Assembly: GCA_021813325.1 (NCBI GenBank)
Contig: JAKALA010000002.1
Span: 1-64,000, forward strand
Source: a bacterium
GTDB taxonomy: Bacteria > Verrucomicrobiota > Verrucomicrobiia > Limisphaerales > UBA11358
Reading direction: 5' to 3'
DNA: 64,000 bases
The notes under the pieces were generated by a model, which was not told where the DNA came from, made no database searches, and worked only from the letters and a program-made list of their open reading frames with translations. Each line of letters starts with the position of its first letter. The stretch's first letter is position 1. Below, piece by piece: positions 1 through 8,050 of the stretch. The translations under genes were made by a program, and so were the position numbers.

Positions 1-1
1 T

Positions 2-403
2 TTCCACGCCCTTGAATTTGAGCGAGCGAAAGCCTCCGAGGCGCTAAAGAACAAAGAGCTTAGTCACATCGAACGCGACCGCAGGACTGAACTGGCTTGC
101 GCTACCAGCGTAGAACAGGTTGACGACATTAATCATCGCTACAACGACAAGGCGCAAGTGTTGTCGGCTCCCATCAATGCGCCCGCCAAAGCCAAGGGGC
201 AAAAGGTTCAAAGCGATTGGGACATCACTGTTTTCGATATTTGGCTACTCGCCAAATCTCATCCGACATGCGTGAAGATCGAGCCGCGCCTTGGGGACAT
301 TAAAACCCTGCTCGACAACGGCGTGACCGTCGCCGGTATCAGCGCCACACGGGTCGTCAAATCAACCGTCCGCAGCAAACCAACCAAAACCATCGAAGCC
401 TAA
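2..403 (+). CDS. Hypothetical phage protein, 5'-truncated by window edge
   Basis: An open frame runs from base 2 to the stop at 401-403 with no start needed inside the window, so the N terminus lies upstream. The visible 133 residues begin charged and helical (rich in E, R, K), continue as DITVFDIWLLAKSHP and end in a basic tail with VRSKPTKTIEA. It overlaps the next start by one base (TAATG), typical of a co-translated phage operon. No family was recognised. A GTG at 158 could give an 81-residue product, but the open frame upstream argues for a longer gene. Confidence 0.6.
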   Translation, partial: FHALEFERAKASEALKNKELSHIERDRRTELACATSVEQVDDINHRYNDKAQVLSAPINAPAKAKGQKVQSDWDITVFDIWLLAKSHPTCVKIEPRLGDIKTLLDNGVTVAGISATRVVKSTVRSKPTKTIEA

Positions 404-888
404 TGCCAACATCACCAAACGTAACACTGTCACCGCAGCAAATCGCGATACGCGAAGCTGTCAAAAACTTCAGCGGGTTGACCGGCGTGAATGCCGCGAC
501 CATCTCGCTCATCACCGAGAAATTTGTCGGCCTGATCGCCGGTCGCTGGGACCATCTTTGCGATGTGGCCATCGCGGAAGACGCGGGCGGCAAGGTCAAC
601 GTCGGCTTTTCGCTCGGCCTCGACATGACGCACAAATGTCCGGTCGGAAAACTCTCCATGTCCTTTGCGCTCCGCACGAAAGACGACACCGAGTTTCAGG
701 TCGATGACCCCAGTCAGGGAACTCTCCCGTTTGCTCAAATCGTTCGGGACTCTGCCGCAAGCGACTCAGACCTCCCGACTCCAACCCTGGCACCGCCACC
801 AGCGTCCACGCCGACCGAGCCGACCGAGCTGGCACCCACGCCTCGCACGCCTCGCCGTCGCCGCGCCGTCACCGCACAAGCAGCATGA
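403..888 (+). CDS. Hypothetical phage protein with Pro/Thr-rich tail
   Basis: This 161-residue protein starts on the ATG that overlaps the previous stop (TAATG) and overlaps the RusA gene by four bases (ATGA). Residues 1-110 look folded. From about residue 125 it is low complexity, rich in Pro, Thr and Ala, then ends in a basic RTPRRRR stretch that might bind nucleic acid. I do not recognise the family. Its position just before a Holliday-junction resolvase suggests a recombination or replication accessory role, which is inference only. Confidence 0.7.
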   Translation: MPTSPNVTLSPQQIAIREAVKNFSGLTGVNAATISLITEKFVGLIAGRWDHLCDVAIAEDAGGKVNVGFSLGLDMTHKCPVGKLSMSFALRTKDDTEFQVDDPSQGTLPFAQIVRDSAASDSDLPTPTLAPPPASTPTEPTELAPTPRTPRRRRAVTAQAA

Positions 889-1337
889 AGACACCGCAAA
901 TCAAATTCGGAATTGTCGGCATCCCGGCCCCGCAACCAAGGCCAAAGGCCACGTTGAGGCATGGCAAGGTGTTTATTTACACGCCACCAACCGCAGCAGA
1001 ATGGCGGCAGCGCGTTCGGCTTGCGGCAGTGGGGGCAATCATACCAAAAGGAGTTGTGCTTCCTCTAAGTGGCCCTCTGAAGCTCACCACGAGTTTTTAC
1101 CTCTGGCGACCAAAGGCTCACTTCAATAGCAACGGCACCCTCCGCGCCGATGCGCCTAACTGGTGTCCGCACAAGCCCGACTTCGACAACCTCGCGAAAG
1201 CGGTTGCCGATGAAATGACGGAGTGCGGATTCTGGCACGATGACGGGCAAATCGTCTTTTCAATCATCACCAAACGCTACTCGCATTTTAACGGTGAATG
1301 CGGGTGCGGCGTAACCGTGGAAATCCTTCCCGAATGA
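885..1337 (+). CDS. rusA: RusA-family Holliday junction resolvase
   Basis: This 150-residue protein matches RusA in length and layout. An N-terminal GIPAPQPRPKA strand is followed by the family's hallmark HKPDFDNLAKAV, with D99 and D101 as metal-binding acids, then a further DD pair at 119-120 (WHDDGQI). RusA is a dimeric, metal-dependent endonuclease that resolves four-way junctions during phage recombination or before packaging. The gene overlaps both neighbours by four bases, so it is probably translationally coupled. All expected catalytic acids are present. Confidence 0.9.
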   Translation: MKTPQIKFGIVGIPAPQPRPKATLRHGKVFIYTPPTAAEWRQRVRLAAVGAIIPKGVVLPLSGPLKLTTSFYLWRPKAHFNSNGTLRADAPNWCPHKPDFDNLAKAVADEMTECGFWHDDGQIVFSIITKRYSHFNGECGCGVTVEILPE

Positions 1338-1519
1338 AATTCAAGTCGCCAGCCCATGAGGCCGAAGCCATTGAACGCTTCATAGCTGGCGACCTTTTCA
1401 CCCGACTAAAAACATCAAACAAAACTCGAATCGCACTTTTTGAAAACGACGCCCGCAAGGCCGCAACTCAACTAAGAATAAATGAACTCAATCGAAACAT
1501 CAGAAACGCCCCGCGTTAA
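1334..1519 (+). CDS. Small hypothetical phage protein
   Basis: This 61-residue basic protein begins at the ATG overlapping the RusA stop (ATGA), preferred over an in-frame GTG at 1298 that lies inside rusA. It contains an alpha-helical AEAIERFIAGDLF segment and a C terminus rich in Asn and Arg. It overlaps the following gene by 38 bases. No family was recognised. Small helical proteins at this position in early phage operons are often host-takeover factors, but nothing in the sequence shows that here. Confidence 0.55.
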   Translation: MKFKSPAHEAEAIERFIAGDLFTRLKTSNKTRIALFENDARKAATQLRINELNRNIRNAPR

Positions 1520-1841
1520 AGCTGCCAGTTGCATCGACTGCATTTTCTGGAAGCCGTGGGTCAAACAACGCGACGAAAACAGCAAGTTTGGCGATTGCCG
1601 AAAATTGGCCCCGCGCAACTTCCAGATTCACGCGGACACTCCGCAGACACCGCAACAGAAATTTGTCACCAAGTTTCCCAGCACGAACCAAGGCGAATGG
1701 TGCGGACAGTTTCAACCCTCAAAGCCGGAGGAACAATGGCTGCAACATGCCTACGAGGAATGCCTAGACCAAGCCGTGTATCTCAAAAAATGTATCGCCG
1801 TCACAAAGACGCCGAACGCCTCGCATGAGCCACGGAAATGA
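1482..1841 (+). CDS. Small Cys-rich phage protein
   Basis: This 119-residue protein has Cys pairs near the N terminus (SCIDCIFW, about residues 17-20), a third at DCRKLAPR and a fourth in EWCGQF, an arrangement suited to one zinc site. The C terminus, LQHAYEECLDQAVYLKK, resembles the final helix seen in phage MazG/NTP-pyrophosphohydrolase-type proteins, though no catalytic EExxE core is present. The stop overlaps the methyltransferase start by four bases. A zinc-binding regulatory or structural protein is plausible; its function is unknown. Confidence 0.65.
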   Translation: MNSIETSETPRVKAASCIDCIFWKPWVKQRDENSKFGDCRKLAPRNFQIHADTPQTPQQKFVTKFPSTNQGEWCGQFQPSKPEEQWLQHAYEECLDQAVYLKKCIAVTKTPNASHEPRK

Positions 1842-2536
1842 TCGCGCAAACTGAAATGCTTCTCACGCCTAGCAGCGCCCCGAGCACGGACGGGCCGATC
1901 AATTCCGTTGGCTCTGGGCGATTGTTGGGCAGGGTGCTTGTGGCCTGCGAATACAGCGGAGCGGTTCGGGATGCCTTCGCTCGGCTCGGCTGGGATGCGT
2001 GGTCATGTGATCTGCTACCGAGCGAGGGGCCCGGAAATCACTATCAATGCGACGTGCGCGACGTGCTGAAAGAAAAATGGGACATCCTGATAGGGCATCC
2101 GACCTGCACATACATGAGCAACAGCGGCGTGTCGTGGCTGCACAAATCGGCGGAACGCTGGATGAAGCTGTTTGAGGCAGCGGACTTCTTCGGCGAACTG
2201 TGGAACGCGGACGTGCCGCATATCGCGCTCGAAAATCCAGTGATGCACAAATACGCCAAGCGGCTAATCGGCGTGAAGCAATCGCAAGTCGTGCAACCCT
2301 GGATGTTCGGGCACATGGAAGGAAAGGCGACGTGCCTATGGCTGAAAAATCTGCCGCTACTGACTGAAACCAACAACGTGAAAACTGAAATGATGAAACT
2401 GCCAATAAACCAACGCCAACGGCTGCACTATCTACCGCCGGGCCCATACCGCTGGAAAGAACGCTCGCGCACATTTTCCGGTCTGGCTAACGCGATGGCG
2501 AACCAATGGACGCTCGCCACGCGGCCCAACAGTTAA
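1838..2536 (+). CDS. DNA cytosine-5 methyltransferase-like protein
   Basis: This 232-residue protein has a Rossmann-type start, VLVACEYSGAVRDAF (about 33-47), followed by an acidic strand end (SCDLLPSE), typical of the SAM site of m5C methyltransferases. The catalytic loop reads GHPTCTYMSNSG instead of the canonical PCQ, keeping a Pro and a Cys. LENPVMHKY then takes the place of the ENV motif. This variant group occurs in phages. It may methylate cytosine to protect phage DNA or prepare a hypermodified base. Residues 1-30 are an unconserved Ser/Pro-rich leader. No cognate restriction enzyme is nearby. Confidence 0.75.
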   Translation: MIAQTEMLLTPSSAPSTDGPINSVGSGRLLGRVLVACEYSGAVRDAFARLGWDAWSCDLLPSEGPGNHYQCDVRDVLKEKWDILIGHPTCTYMSNSGVSWLHKSAERWMKLFEAADFFGELWNADVPHIALENPVMHKYAKRLIGVKQSQVVQPWMFGHMEGKATCLWLKNLPLLTETNNVKTEMMKLPINQRQRLHYLPPGPYRWKERSRTFSGLANAMANQWTLATRPNS

Positions 2537-2559
2537 TTCTAACAACCCTGTTGGCATAA

Positions 2560-3114
2560 ATGAAAACACTGACCCAAATGCTTGAGGAGGCAATGATCGA
2601 ACGTAGCTGCCTGCCGAACACCCGCGCCACTTATCAACTTTGGGTCAGTAAGTTTTATCGGCACTGCAAAAAACCAGCCTCCCTCTGGGTGCCAGAAGAT
2701 GTCCGGCAATGGATGATCTCGCTGCATGGTCAGAATTATTCAAATACCACACGCAAGCAGGCGCTTTGCGCCGTTAAATTTGTTTTTGACCACGTCCTAA
2801 AATCTGAGCTTGGATGGCTTGATCTGCCGCCGATGCCCCAGGTCCGGCAGACCTTGCGCACGATTCCGACTCGCGAGGAGTTGGGACGCATTTTCGCCGG
2901 GCTGAAAGGCCAATCCAAAATCATGGCGGCGCTGATGTATGGTGCCGGCCTGCGCGTGAACGAATGCTGTCACCTGCGAGTGCAGGATATTGATTTCGCA
3001 GCACGCACCGTGCGCGTGCATTCCGGCAAGGGCGAAGTCCGTCAAGGCTTGCGAGGCTCAACCGAAAACAACTCAAACAACGACTCAAACCCAGCATCTC
3101 CGCTCCCCTTCTGA
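2560..3114 (+). pseudogene. Truncated integron-type tyrosine recombinase
   Basis: The 184-residue frame has a SAM-like core-binding domain (about 1-95, with NTRATYQLWVSKF) and the start of the catalytic domain: TREELGRIF, then LMYGAGLRVNECCHLRVQDID with the first catalytic Arg. This closely follows integron integrases. Homology stops at HSGKG, where the family continues KDRxxxLP. Here the frame runs into a Ser/Asn-rich tail and ends. The HxxR, H/W and Tyr residues are missing, so strand exchange is impossible. It may be a decayed gene or a DNA-binding remnant. It sits three bases before the MazG-like gene. Confidence 0.7.
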
Positions 3115-3117
3115 ATT

Positions 3118-3483
3118 ATGGAAATTAAAGTTGAAAATCTAAACGACCTTGCCGCGCTTGTTCGTAAGCTAAACGATAAGTGGTGGACAGACATCCACAC
3201 CGGCCAGCCGCTCAACCGCAACAAGGGCGAACTGCTTTGCCTCGTTCACTCGGAGATTTCCGAGGCGATGGAAGGCGAACGCAAAAATTTGATGGACGAT
3301 CACCTTCCGCATCGCCGCATGGCCGAGGTGGAACTGGCTGACGCGCTGATCCGCATTTTGGATTATTGCGGAGGTTTCGGTTACGACATCCATGGCGCAA
3401 TAGTTGAAAAGCTCGCTTACAACACCCGCCGAAAAGATCACACCCACGAGGCCCGCAAGGCCACAGGCGGAAAGGCGTTTTAA
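3118..3483 (+). CDS. MazG-like nucleotide pyrophosphohydrolase
   Basis: This 121-residue all-alpha protein carries the EISEAMEGE helix (about residues 46-54) and the partner EVELADALIRILDY helix (about 70-83). Together these give the ExxE...ExxD magnesium site of the MazG/all-alpha NTP-PPase superfamily. Phage members hydrolyse (d)NTPs to monophosphates, either to clean the nucleotide pool or to lower alarmones such as ppGpp. It follows the truncated recombinase by three bases and precedes the replication initiator by two. The catalytic acids look complete. Confidence 0.85.
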   Translation: MEIKVENLNDLAALVRKLNDKWWTDIHTGQPLNRNKGELLCLVHSEISEAMEGERKNLMDDHLPHRRMAEVELADALIRILDYCGGFGYDIHGAIVEKLAYNTRRKDHTHEARKATGGKAF

Positions 3484-3485
3484 CC

Positions 3486-4445
3486 ATGAACGACAATTTT
3501 TGGTATCCCCGCGAGCCGCTTGTATTCCTTGCCGACACCTGTTGGTGCGATGCCGCCACCGAAGTTGCTCACAACCGGCTCACAGACACCTATTACGCGC
3601 TTGGACGCCCCATTGCCGACAACGATGAGGAAGTCCGAAACATCGGCAAGATCGCACCGGACGACTACCGCCGAGTCAAAGGCAACCTAGAACGCCTGGG
3701 CTGGCGCTTTGAAGACGGCTTCCTTCGCCATTCACGAATCGAAGAAACGCTTCACAGCATGGAGCAAATCAGCGCAGTCAGGTCCGCCGCGGGCAAGACC
3801 GGAGCAGCAAAACGATGGCAAAACGATGGCAAAGCCAATGGCAAACGCAATAGCAAAACCAATGGCAAAGGCATGGCAAACGGTATGGCAAACGCAATGC
3901 GACCGCATATAGCAAACGAAAGTGGCCAAACGGAGCTGGATGGCAAAGCCAATGGCAAACAGGATGGCAAAACGATGGCCGAGCCATTTTTGGAGCCTGA
4001 AAATGGCAAAACGATAGCAAACCCTATGGCAAACGCATGGCAAACAGGATGGCAAAACGATGCTAGTAACAGTAACAGTAACATTATTAAAGCCTCTCTC
4101 TCTACGGGCGAGCATTCTGTGCTGTCAGATCAGCCCGTTGAACTCCCGCACGGCTTCCCTCGGACCGTTGAGGAAGCACGCATCGCCGCCGCCTTCGTAG
4201 GATGTCCCGACGACTTCGCTGACAAGGTTTGGAACAAGGCAATGTCACGGGGAGGCCGAGACGCCCGCGAAAGCCAGATCAGGCAATGGCGCTTCCATCT
4301 CGCTACCGAATGGAGCTACGAAACCGAACGCAACGCAAAAGCCAAAACAGCAAATGAAACACGCAAACCGAATTCTGCCAACCGTAATGAAGGAACTTTC
4401 AACACCGGCAAGCTCAGTCCTGCCGCTCTCGCAAAAGTTTTGTGA
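3486..4445 (+). CDS. DUF1376-type phage replication initiator
   Basis: This 319-residue protein opens with NFWYPREPLVFLADTCWCDAA, the characteristic start of DUF1376 proteins, which are winged-helix phage replication proteins. About residues 95-205 are a low-complexity Asn/Gly/Lys/Ala region encoded by repeats of ATGGCAAA. Residues 215-290 form a second folded domain (GFPRTVEEARIAAAFVGCP). The next gene is a DnaC-type loader, matching the lambda O/P arrangement in which the initiator gene contains the origin. The stop overlaps the loader region. Initiator function is inferred from family and context. Confidence 0.8.
   Translation: MNDNFWYPREPLVFLADTCWCDAATEVAHNRLTDTYYALGRPIADNDEEVRNIGKIAPDDYRRVKGNLERLGWRFEDGFLRHSRIEETLHSMEQISAVRSAAGKTGAAKRWQNDGKANGKRNSKTNGKGMANGMANAMRPHIANESGQTELDGKANGKQDGKTMAEPFLEPENGKTIANPMANAWQTGWQNDASNSNSNIIKASLSTGEHSVLSDQPVELPHGFPRTVEEARIAAAFVGCPDDFADKVWNKAMSRGGRDARESQIRQWRFHLATEWSYETERNAKAKTANETRKPNSANRNEGTFNTGKLSPAALAKVL
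3815..4056 (+). repeat. Iteron-like ATGGCAAA array, candidate replication origin
   Basis: Thirteen exact ATGGCAAA octamers start at 3815, 3826, 3838, 3862, 3873, 3885, 3940, 3952, 3964, 4003, 4026, 4037 and 4049. ATAGCAAA variants lie at 3850, 3909 and 4014. Spacing within clusters is 11 or 12 bases, close to one helical turn. Because the spacing is not a multiple of three, the same DNA word is read as RWQ, DGK/NGK and MAN in the protein. That implies selection on DNA rather than on peptide. Lambda places its origin iterons inside gene O in the same way. Confidence 0.7.
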
Positions 4446-4959
4446 CTGGTTAAAGCTGAGGACGTTTAACGACCCGCAACTCGTCAAGCTGGCGACACAG
4501 TGCCAACGCTGGGCAAACGCCTTCAAAAACAGCGAGGCTCCCCGTTGGCTCACGATCATGGGAAACTCAGGCACCGGCAAGACACATTGCGCCCGTCGTC
4601 TTTGGAATTACGCCAAGGAACGCTCGAACTGGTCGAAAATGGACTTCATGCCAAAGGTCATCTACTGGCCCGACTTCGTGCAGGAACTCCGCAGCGGTCA
4701 CGCCTACGAGTTTAGAAACGAACTTAAACGCTGGCCCGTGTTGTTTCTCGACGACATCGGGGCCGAACGTGACCCGTCCGGTTTTGCCTCTGAGGAGATG
4801 CACACGCTCCTCGGTTGCCGCATGAACCGCTGGACGCTCATCACTAGCAACAAATCACCCGACGCCTTGGCCGCAATCGACCAGCGTATTTTTAGCCGAA
4901 TAATTCGCGGGCCAAACATCGCCGTAAATGTAAACACTCAAGACTATTCAGCACGATGA
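4387..4959 (+). CDS. DnaC/IstB-type helicase loader ATPase
   Basis: This 190-residue AAA+ protein carries Walker A GNSGTGKT (about 59-66), Walker B VLFLDDIGAE (about 115), sensor 1 LITSNKS and an arginine-finger-like DQRIFSRIIRGPN segment. These are typical of DnaC/DnaI-like loaders that place the host replicative helicase at a phage origin. The start at 4387 is chosen because the upstream in-frame ATG (4354) lies 92 bases inside the initiator gene; both are possible. The stop overlaps the next ATG by four bases. It pairs naturally with the upstream initiator. Confidence 0.88.
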   Translation: MKELSTPASSVLPLSQKFCDWLKLRTFNDPQLVKLATQCQRWANAFKNSEAPRWLTIMGNSGTGKTHCARRLWNYAKERSNWSKMDFMPKVIYWPDFVQELRSGHAYEFRNELKRWPVLFLDDIGAERDPSGFASEEMHTLLGCRMNRWTLITSNKSPDALAAIDQRIFSRIIRGPNIAVNVNTQDYSAR

Positions 4960-5579
4960 AACACGGTAAACCCGCATTTGTCGAAGGGCTTAACTCTCCC
5001 AAGGTGTCGCCGCTATACGACGGCGTCACGCAATTCGATTACGACGCCATTGATCGCCCTGTCATCATGGATGACGAGGACGCCCACAAGGCAGACCTTA
5101 AACCACTCCTTTCGGAACTCGTCACGAAGCTGTTTGATTGGGTTACTCGCTCGGGGATTCAAGGTCCGCAGAAACAAGCGGTTGCAGGCCGACGGTTTTA
5201 CGCCCTCGCATGGGTTGTAAATCCGGCAATCTTTGGTGGCATGTCAGCCGCCAAGGTGGCGAAAAGCATCGGCATCGCATCGCCCTGCAACTTCCAAAAA
5301 CTAACCGGCGAAGCTGCCATGGAGTTCGGTATAGTGAACCGCTCACAGGAACATGGCTGGAATAGGGGCAACAAGGGACTCAGCCGGTCACAGGACGCAT
5401 CAAGCACCGTCGGGGACACAAAGACAGGCCGCAAACGATCAAAGCCGCTTAAATCGAATCCTACGCACCCCCATAGGGGGGTGGCACGCAAGGAATCTTT
5501 TACGGCCCGCCCGAAGCGAGCAGGTTCGGAGTCAGCCCCGCAAATCTGCACCGAACGCCAAAAAATCCGTGTCCCATGA
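4956..5579 (+). CDS. HTH-containing phage protein, function unknown
   Basis: In this 207-residue protein a helical middle part (PLLSELVTKLFDWVTRSG) is followed by GMSAAKVAKSIGIASPCNFQKLTGEAAMEFGI at about 90-122, which reads like a sigma-region-4 or HTH fold. The rest, from residue 140, is basic, Ser/Lys/Arg-rich and probably disordered. It overlaps the loader and the next gene by four bases each. A DNA-binding regulator or replication accessory is plausible. I cannot name a family. Confidence 0.65.
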   Translation: MKHGKPAFVEGLNSPKVSPLYDGVTQFDYDAIDRPVIMDDEDAHKADLKPLLSELVTKLFDWVTRSGIQGPQKQAVAGRRFYALAWVVNPAIFGGMSAAKVAKSIGIASPCNFQKLTGEAAMEFGIVNRSQEHGWNRGNKGLSRSQDASSTVGDTKTGRKRSKPLKSNPTHPHRGVARKESFTARPKRAGSESAPQICTERQKIRVP

Positions 5580-5779
5580 ATAAAAAACACCAAGGCGACG
5601 ACTATTACGACGCCATCGCCGAACTTTTGCAGTCAACCGCCCCCGTAAAAACGACACCGAAAACAATCGCCGCCCGCCTGTTGATGAAGGTTGGAGACAT
5701 CCTGTTTGATGCCTCCAATTTCTTTCACGGTTTGGCGCTCGGCTTAAAGCACAACTCAAAGGACCAAAATGCCGACTGA
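5576..5779 (+). CDS. Small hypothetical phage protein
   Basis: This 67-residue protein starts on an ATG overlapping the previous stop and overlaps the ParB-like gene by 11 bases. It has an amphipathic segment RLLMKVGDILFDASNFFHGLALGL (about 34-57) that could lie on a membrane or pack against a partner. No recognised domain. Confidence 0.55.
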   Translation: MNKKHQGDDYYDAIAELLQSTAPVKTTPKTIAARLLMKVGDILFDASNFFHGLALGLKHNSKDQNAD

Positions 5780-6527
5780 TAACGACAACGCACCGCAGGC
5801 CGAACAGGAAAGATTCGAGCAGCACATCGAAGGGCAGTTCATCCCTAAGGTTTACTGTTCGCACTCTGAACTCGTTCCGCTGTTTGAACTCAAAGCGCAC
5901 CCGCAGAATCCGAAATCACATCCCGTCGAGCAGCTTCAAGCATTCGCGGAGATCATCAAAGGGAATGGAATCCGCCGACCGATTACAGTGTCACGCCGTT
6001 CCGGCTTCATTGTGGCTGGTCACGGTTTATTTCAGGCGCTTGAAATGATGGGCGCTCTAAAGGCACCCGTTGACTATCAGGACTTCAAGGACGAGGCGCA
6101 CGAGCTTGCACATCTCGCCGCCGACAACAAGCTCGCCGAGTATGGTGTCGTCAACGAAGCGCAGTTGAACAACGTCGTCCGCCACATCGAGGCGAATGGG
6201 TTGGACAAGGCGCTTGCTGGCGTCCTCAGTGAGCTTGAGGAAATCATCGACGAGGAAAAGAAGGAAGACGATTGCCAGTTTCCGCTCGTGCCGGATTACG
6301 ACGAGGGTTACAACGGCGTCATCATCTTTTGCCGGGGCGAACTCGAATGGACTCAGTTGACCACCATGTTGCCGCTCCCCCGAAAGATCAACCGCAAGGG
6401 CAACATCGGCACGACTCGCGTGCTGCACGCCAAGGAGTTTTTCGAGATGGTGAAAAAACTCAGGGCGACACCCGACGCCAACATCCCCGCGCCTGCACCC
6501 GCAGCGCCGACAACGGAGGGCAACTAA
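5769..6527 (+). CDS. ParB/Srx-like N-terminal domain protein
   Basis: In this 252-residue protein, residues 38-100 form a ParB-type domain: LKAHPQNPKSHPVEQLQAFAEIIKGNG, then RRPITVSRRSGFIVAGHGLFQALEMMG, corresponding to the ParB GERR-like CTP/nuclease box. Residues 180-235 form a second domain with a strand-rich VIIFCRGELEW start and a helical end. The tail is Ala/Pro-rich. Phage ParB-like proteins are known next to DNA-modification and methyltransferase genes as well as in partitioning. The glycosyltransferase-like gene begins one base after its stop, supporting the former. No ParA partner is seen. Confidence 0.82.
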   Translation: MPTDNDNAPQAEQERFEQHIEGQFIPKVYCSHSELVPLFELKAHPQNPKSHPVEQLQAFAEIIKGNGIRRPITVSRRSGFIVAGHGLFQALEMMGALKAPVDYQDFKDEAHELAHLAADNKLAEYGVVNEAQLNNVVRHIEANGLDKALAGVLSELEEIIDEEKKEDDCQFPLVPDYDEGYNGVIIFCRGELEWTQLTTMLPLPRKINRKGNIGTTRVLHAKEFFEMVKKLRATPDANIPAPAPAAPTTEGN

Positions 6528-6528
6528 A

Positions 6529-7299
6529 ATGGAAATGCCGATCATCATTCCCAGCTACAAGCGAGCCGGTCGTGTCACGTCTCATCGCATGGTTGTCGGA
6601 GCCAAGATATGCGTGCCGGAAAGCGAGTATGCTGCTTATCGCGATCATCACCACGCAGAGGAGTTAATCACCCACCCCGACAGCATCAAAGGGAGTGCGC
6701 TTAAGCGGGAGTGGATTCTCGCGAAATACAAGCGAGTCTTTCAGCTCGACGACGATTGCGCTGGCATCTTCCGCATCTGGCGACCCGCAGGCTACAAGCT
6801 CAAAGGGACGACGCTCACGCCAGAGGAAACCACCTTGCTCATCGAACGCAGCGCCGACACTTGCAAGGAACTTGGCGCGTATCTGTTTGGCTTCAACCTG
6901 CACGCAAATCCGATGACGTATAACGGCTTTCGGCCATACGCCTTTGGCGGCTACGTCATGGGCGGAGCGTTCGGCATCCTCGAAGGGAGCCGCCTGCATT
7001 TCGGCTCCATGATGGTGCCGGGGTGCGACCACTTCCTTCCCCTTTGGAATCTCTACGCCCACCGATATTGCTGGCTCGACCGGCGTTTTGCGTTCGCGTT
7101 CAAGCAGACCTACACGGGCGTTGGTGGCCTCACCGACCTTCGCGCAGATCGTGGCGAGGAGCGGGGATATGAATTTCTCCGCAAATGCTTCGGCAAAGCC
7201 ATCGTTAAGAAAACATCAAACCTTTCCGCAGGGCGACAAACCACCAAACGCGAACTCAACCGAGGCGCACGGCTCATTGTCATCCCGTGGACTTACTAA
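6529..7299 (+). CDS. Phage glycosyltransferase-like protein (TET-associated type)
   Basis: This 256-residue protein opens with PIIIPSYKRAGR, a GT-A type nucleotide-sugar strand and loop. It has an acidic cluster FQLDDDCAGI at about 71-80 in the place of a DxD metal motif. Further conserved-looking blocks are ELGAYLFGFN, GGYVMGGAFGIL and GCDHFLPLWNLYAHRYCW. The layout recalls the TET/JBP-associated glycosyltransferases predicted to decorate modified phage DNA bases, though I recall that family only in outline. No TET/JBP oxygenase is visible in the window. It directly follows the ParB-like gene and precedes a sugar-nucleotide dehydrogenase-like gene. Confidence 0.62.
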   Translation: MEMPIIIPSYKRAGRVTSHRMVVGAKICVPESEYAAYRDHHHAEELITHPDSIKGSALKREWILAKYKRVFQLDDDCAGIFRIWRPAGYKLKGTTLTPEETTLLIERSADTCKELGAYLFGFNLHANPMTYNGFRPYAFGGYVMGGAFGILEGSRLHFGSMMVPGCDHFLPLWNLYAHRYCWLDRRFAFAFKQTYTGVGGLTDLRADRGEERGYEFLRKCFGKAIVKKTSNLSAGRQTTKRELNRGARLIVIPWTY

Positions 7300-7324
7300 C
7301 CCAAAACCAAAACCTGAAACCTAA

Positions 7325-7994
7325 ATGAGAACCATAATCATTGGCATCGGCGAAGTCGGCTCCGCGCTGCATTCAGTCTTGTCCGAACATTACAACCCCG
7401 TGAGCATTCACGATTTAAAAGTCAGCAACGCGGACGATGGGCCTTACGACATCATGCACGTCTGCATCCCATACTCCGAAAACTTCATCGACATCGTCAA
7501 AGCATATCGCGCCCGCTTCCAGCCAAAGCACGTTGTCATTCATAGCAGCGTCCCAATCGGCACGAGCCGCCAGTGCGGAGCCGTGCATTCGCCGATACGC
7601 GGATTGCACCCGCTCCTCGACACTGGAATCAAGACGTTCGTTAAATTCCTGGGGGGGAAGCGACGCCCACCTCGTCGCTGACTACTTCCGCCGCGCTGGC
7701 CTCCGCGTGATGCTGTTCGATTCACCGGAAACCACCGAGGCGGCGAAGCTGCTCGACACCGAGTATTATCGCGCCTGCATTGAGTTTTGCGAAAAGGCAA
7801 AATCCGTCGCCACGCTTCACGGGTTAAGTTTCCACGAAGTTTATACCCTGTGGAATCAAACCTACAACGAAGGCTACACGGCGTTGAGTCATCCCGAATA
7901 TGTCCGCCCCGTCCTTCAGCCGATTAGTCACGGCGCGGGCTTCATCGGCGGGCATTGCGTCGGACCAAACCGGACGCTCCTCAAATACGATTGA
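7325..7994 (+). pseudogene. Frameshifted UDP-sugar/6PGDH-type dehydrogenase
   Basis: The first frame (from ATG 7325) gives a Rossmann start, TIIIGIGEVGSALHSVL, and reaches FVKFLGG at a run of seven G (7651-7657). The protein continues one frame over as GGSDAHLVADYFRRAGL and ends with FIGGHCVGPNRTLL, a match to the GGHCIPVDP signature of UDP-glucose/UDP-ManNAc dehydrogenases. Removing one G restores a single ~222-residue gene. The short length suggests a minimal NAD(P)-dependent sugar-nucleotide dehydrogenase. The break may be a sequencing error, a true mutation or phase variation. Confidence 0.72.
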
Positions 7995-8050
7995 GTCCGC
8001 AAGGGGAGGCTCGCCCCGTGCGGGCCTCCTCTGAAAGTCTCCGAAAAGCC

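Noticed and set aside
98-112. Fourth operator-like palindrome TGCGCT-ACC-AGCGTA
   Set aside because: One mismatch, inside a coding frame, and no good -35 at the expected offset. Kept only as a possible weak site.
3732-4115. Antisense frames rich in FAIGFAI repeats, looking like membrane proteins
   Set aside because: They are the mirror image of the ATGGCAAA array in the initiator gene; the hydrophobic repeats come from the reverse complement of the octamer.
7651-7657. Programmed ribosomal frameshift at the seven-G run
   Set aside because: A +1 shift at plain G-run with no stop codon or stimulator nearby is not a known programmed type; an indel explains it more simply.
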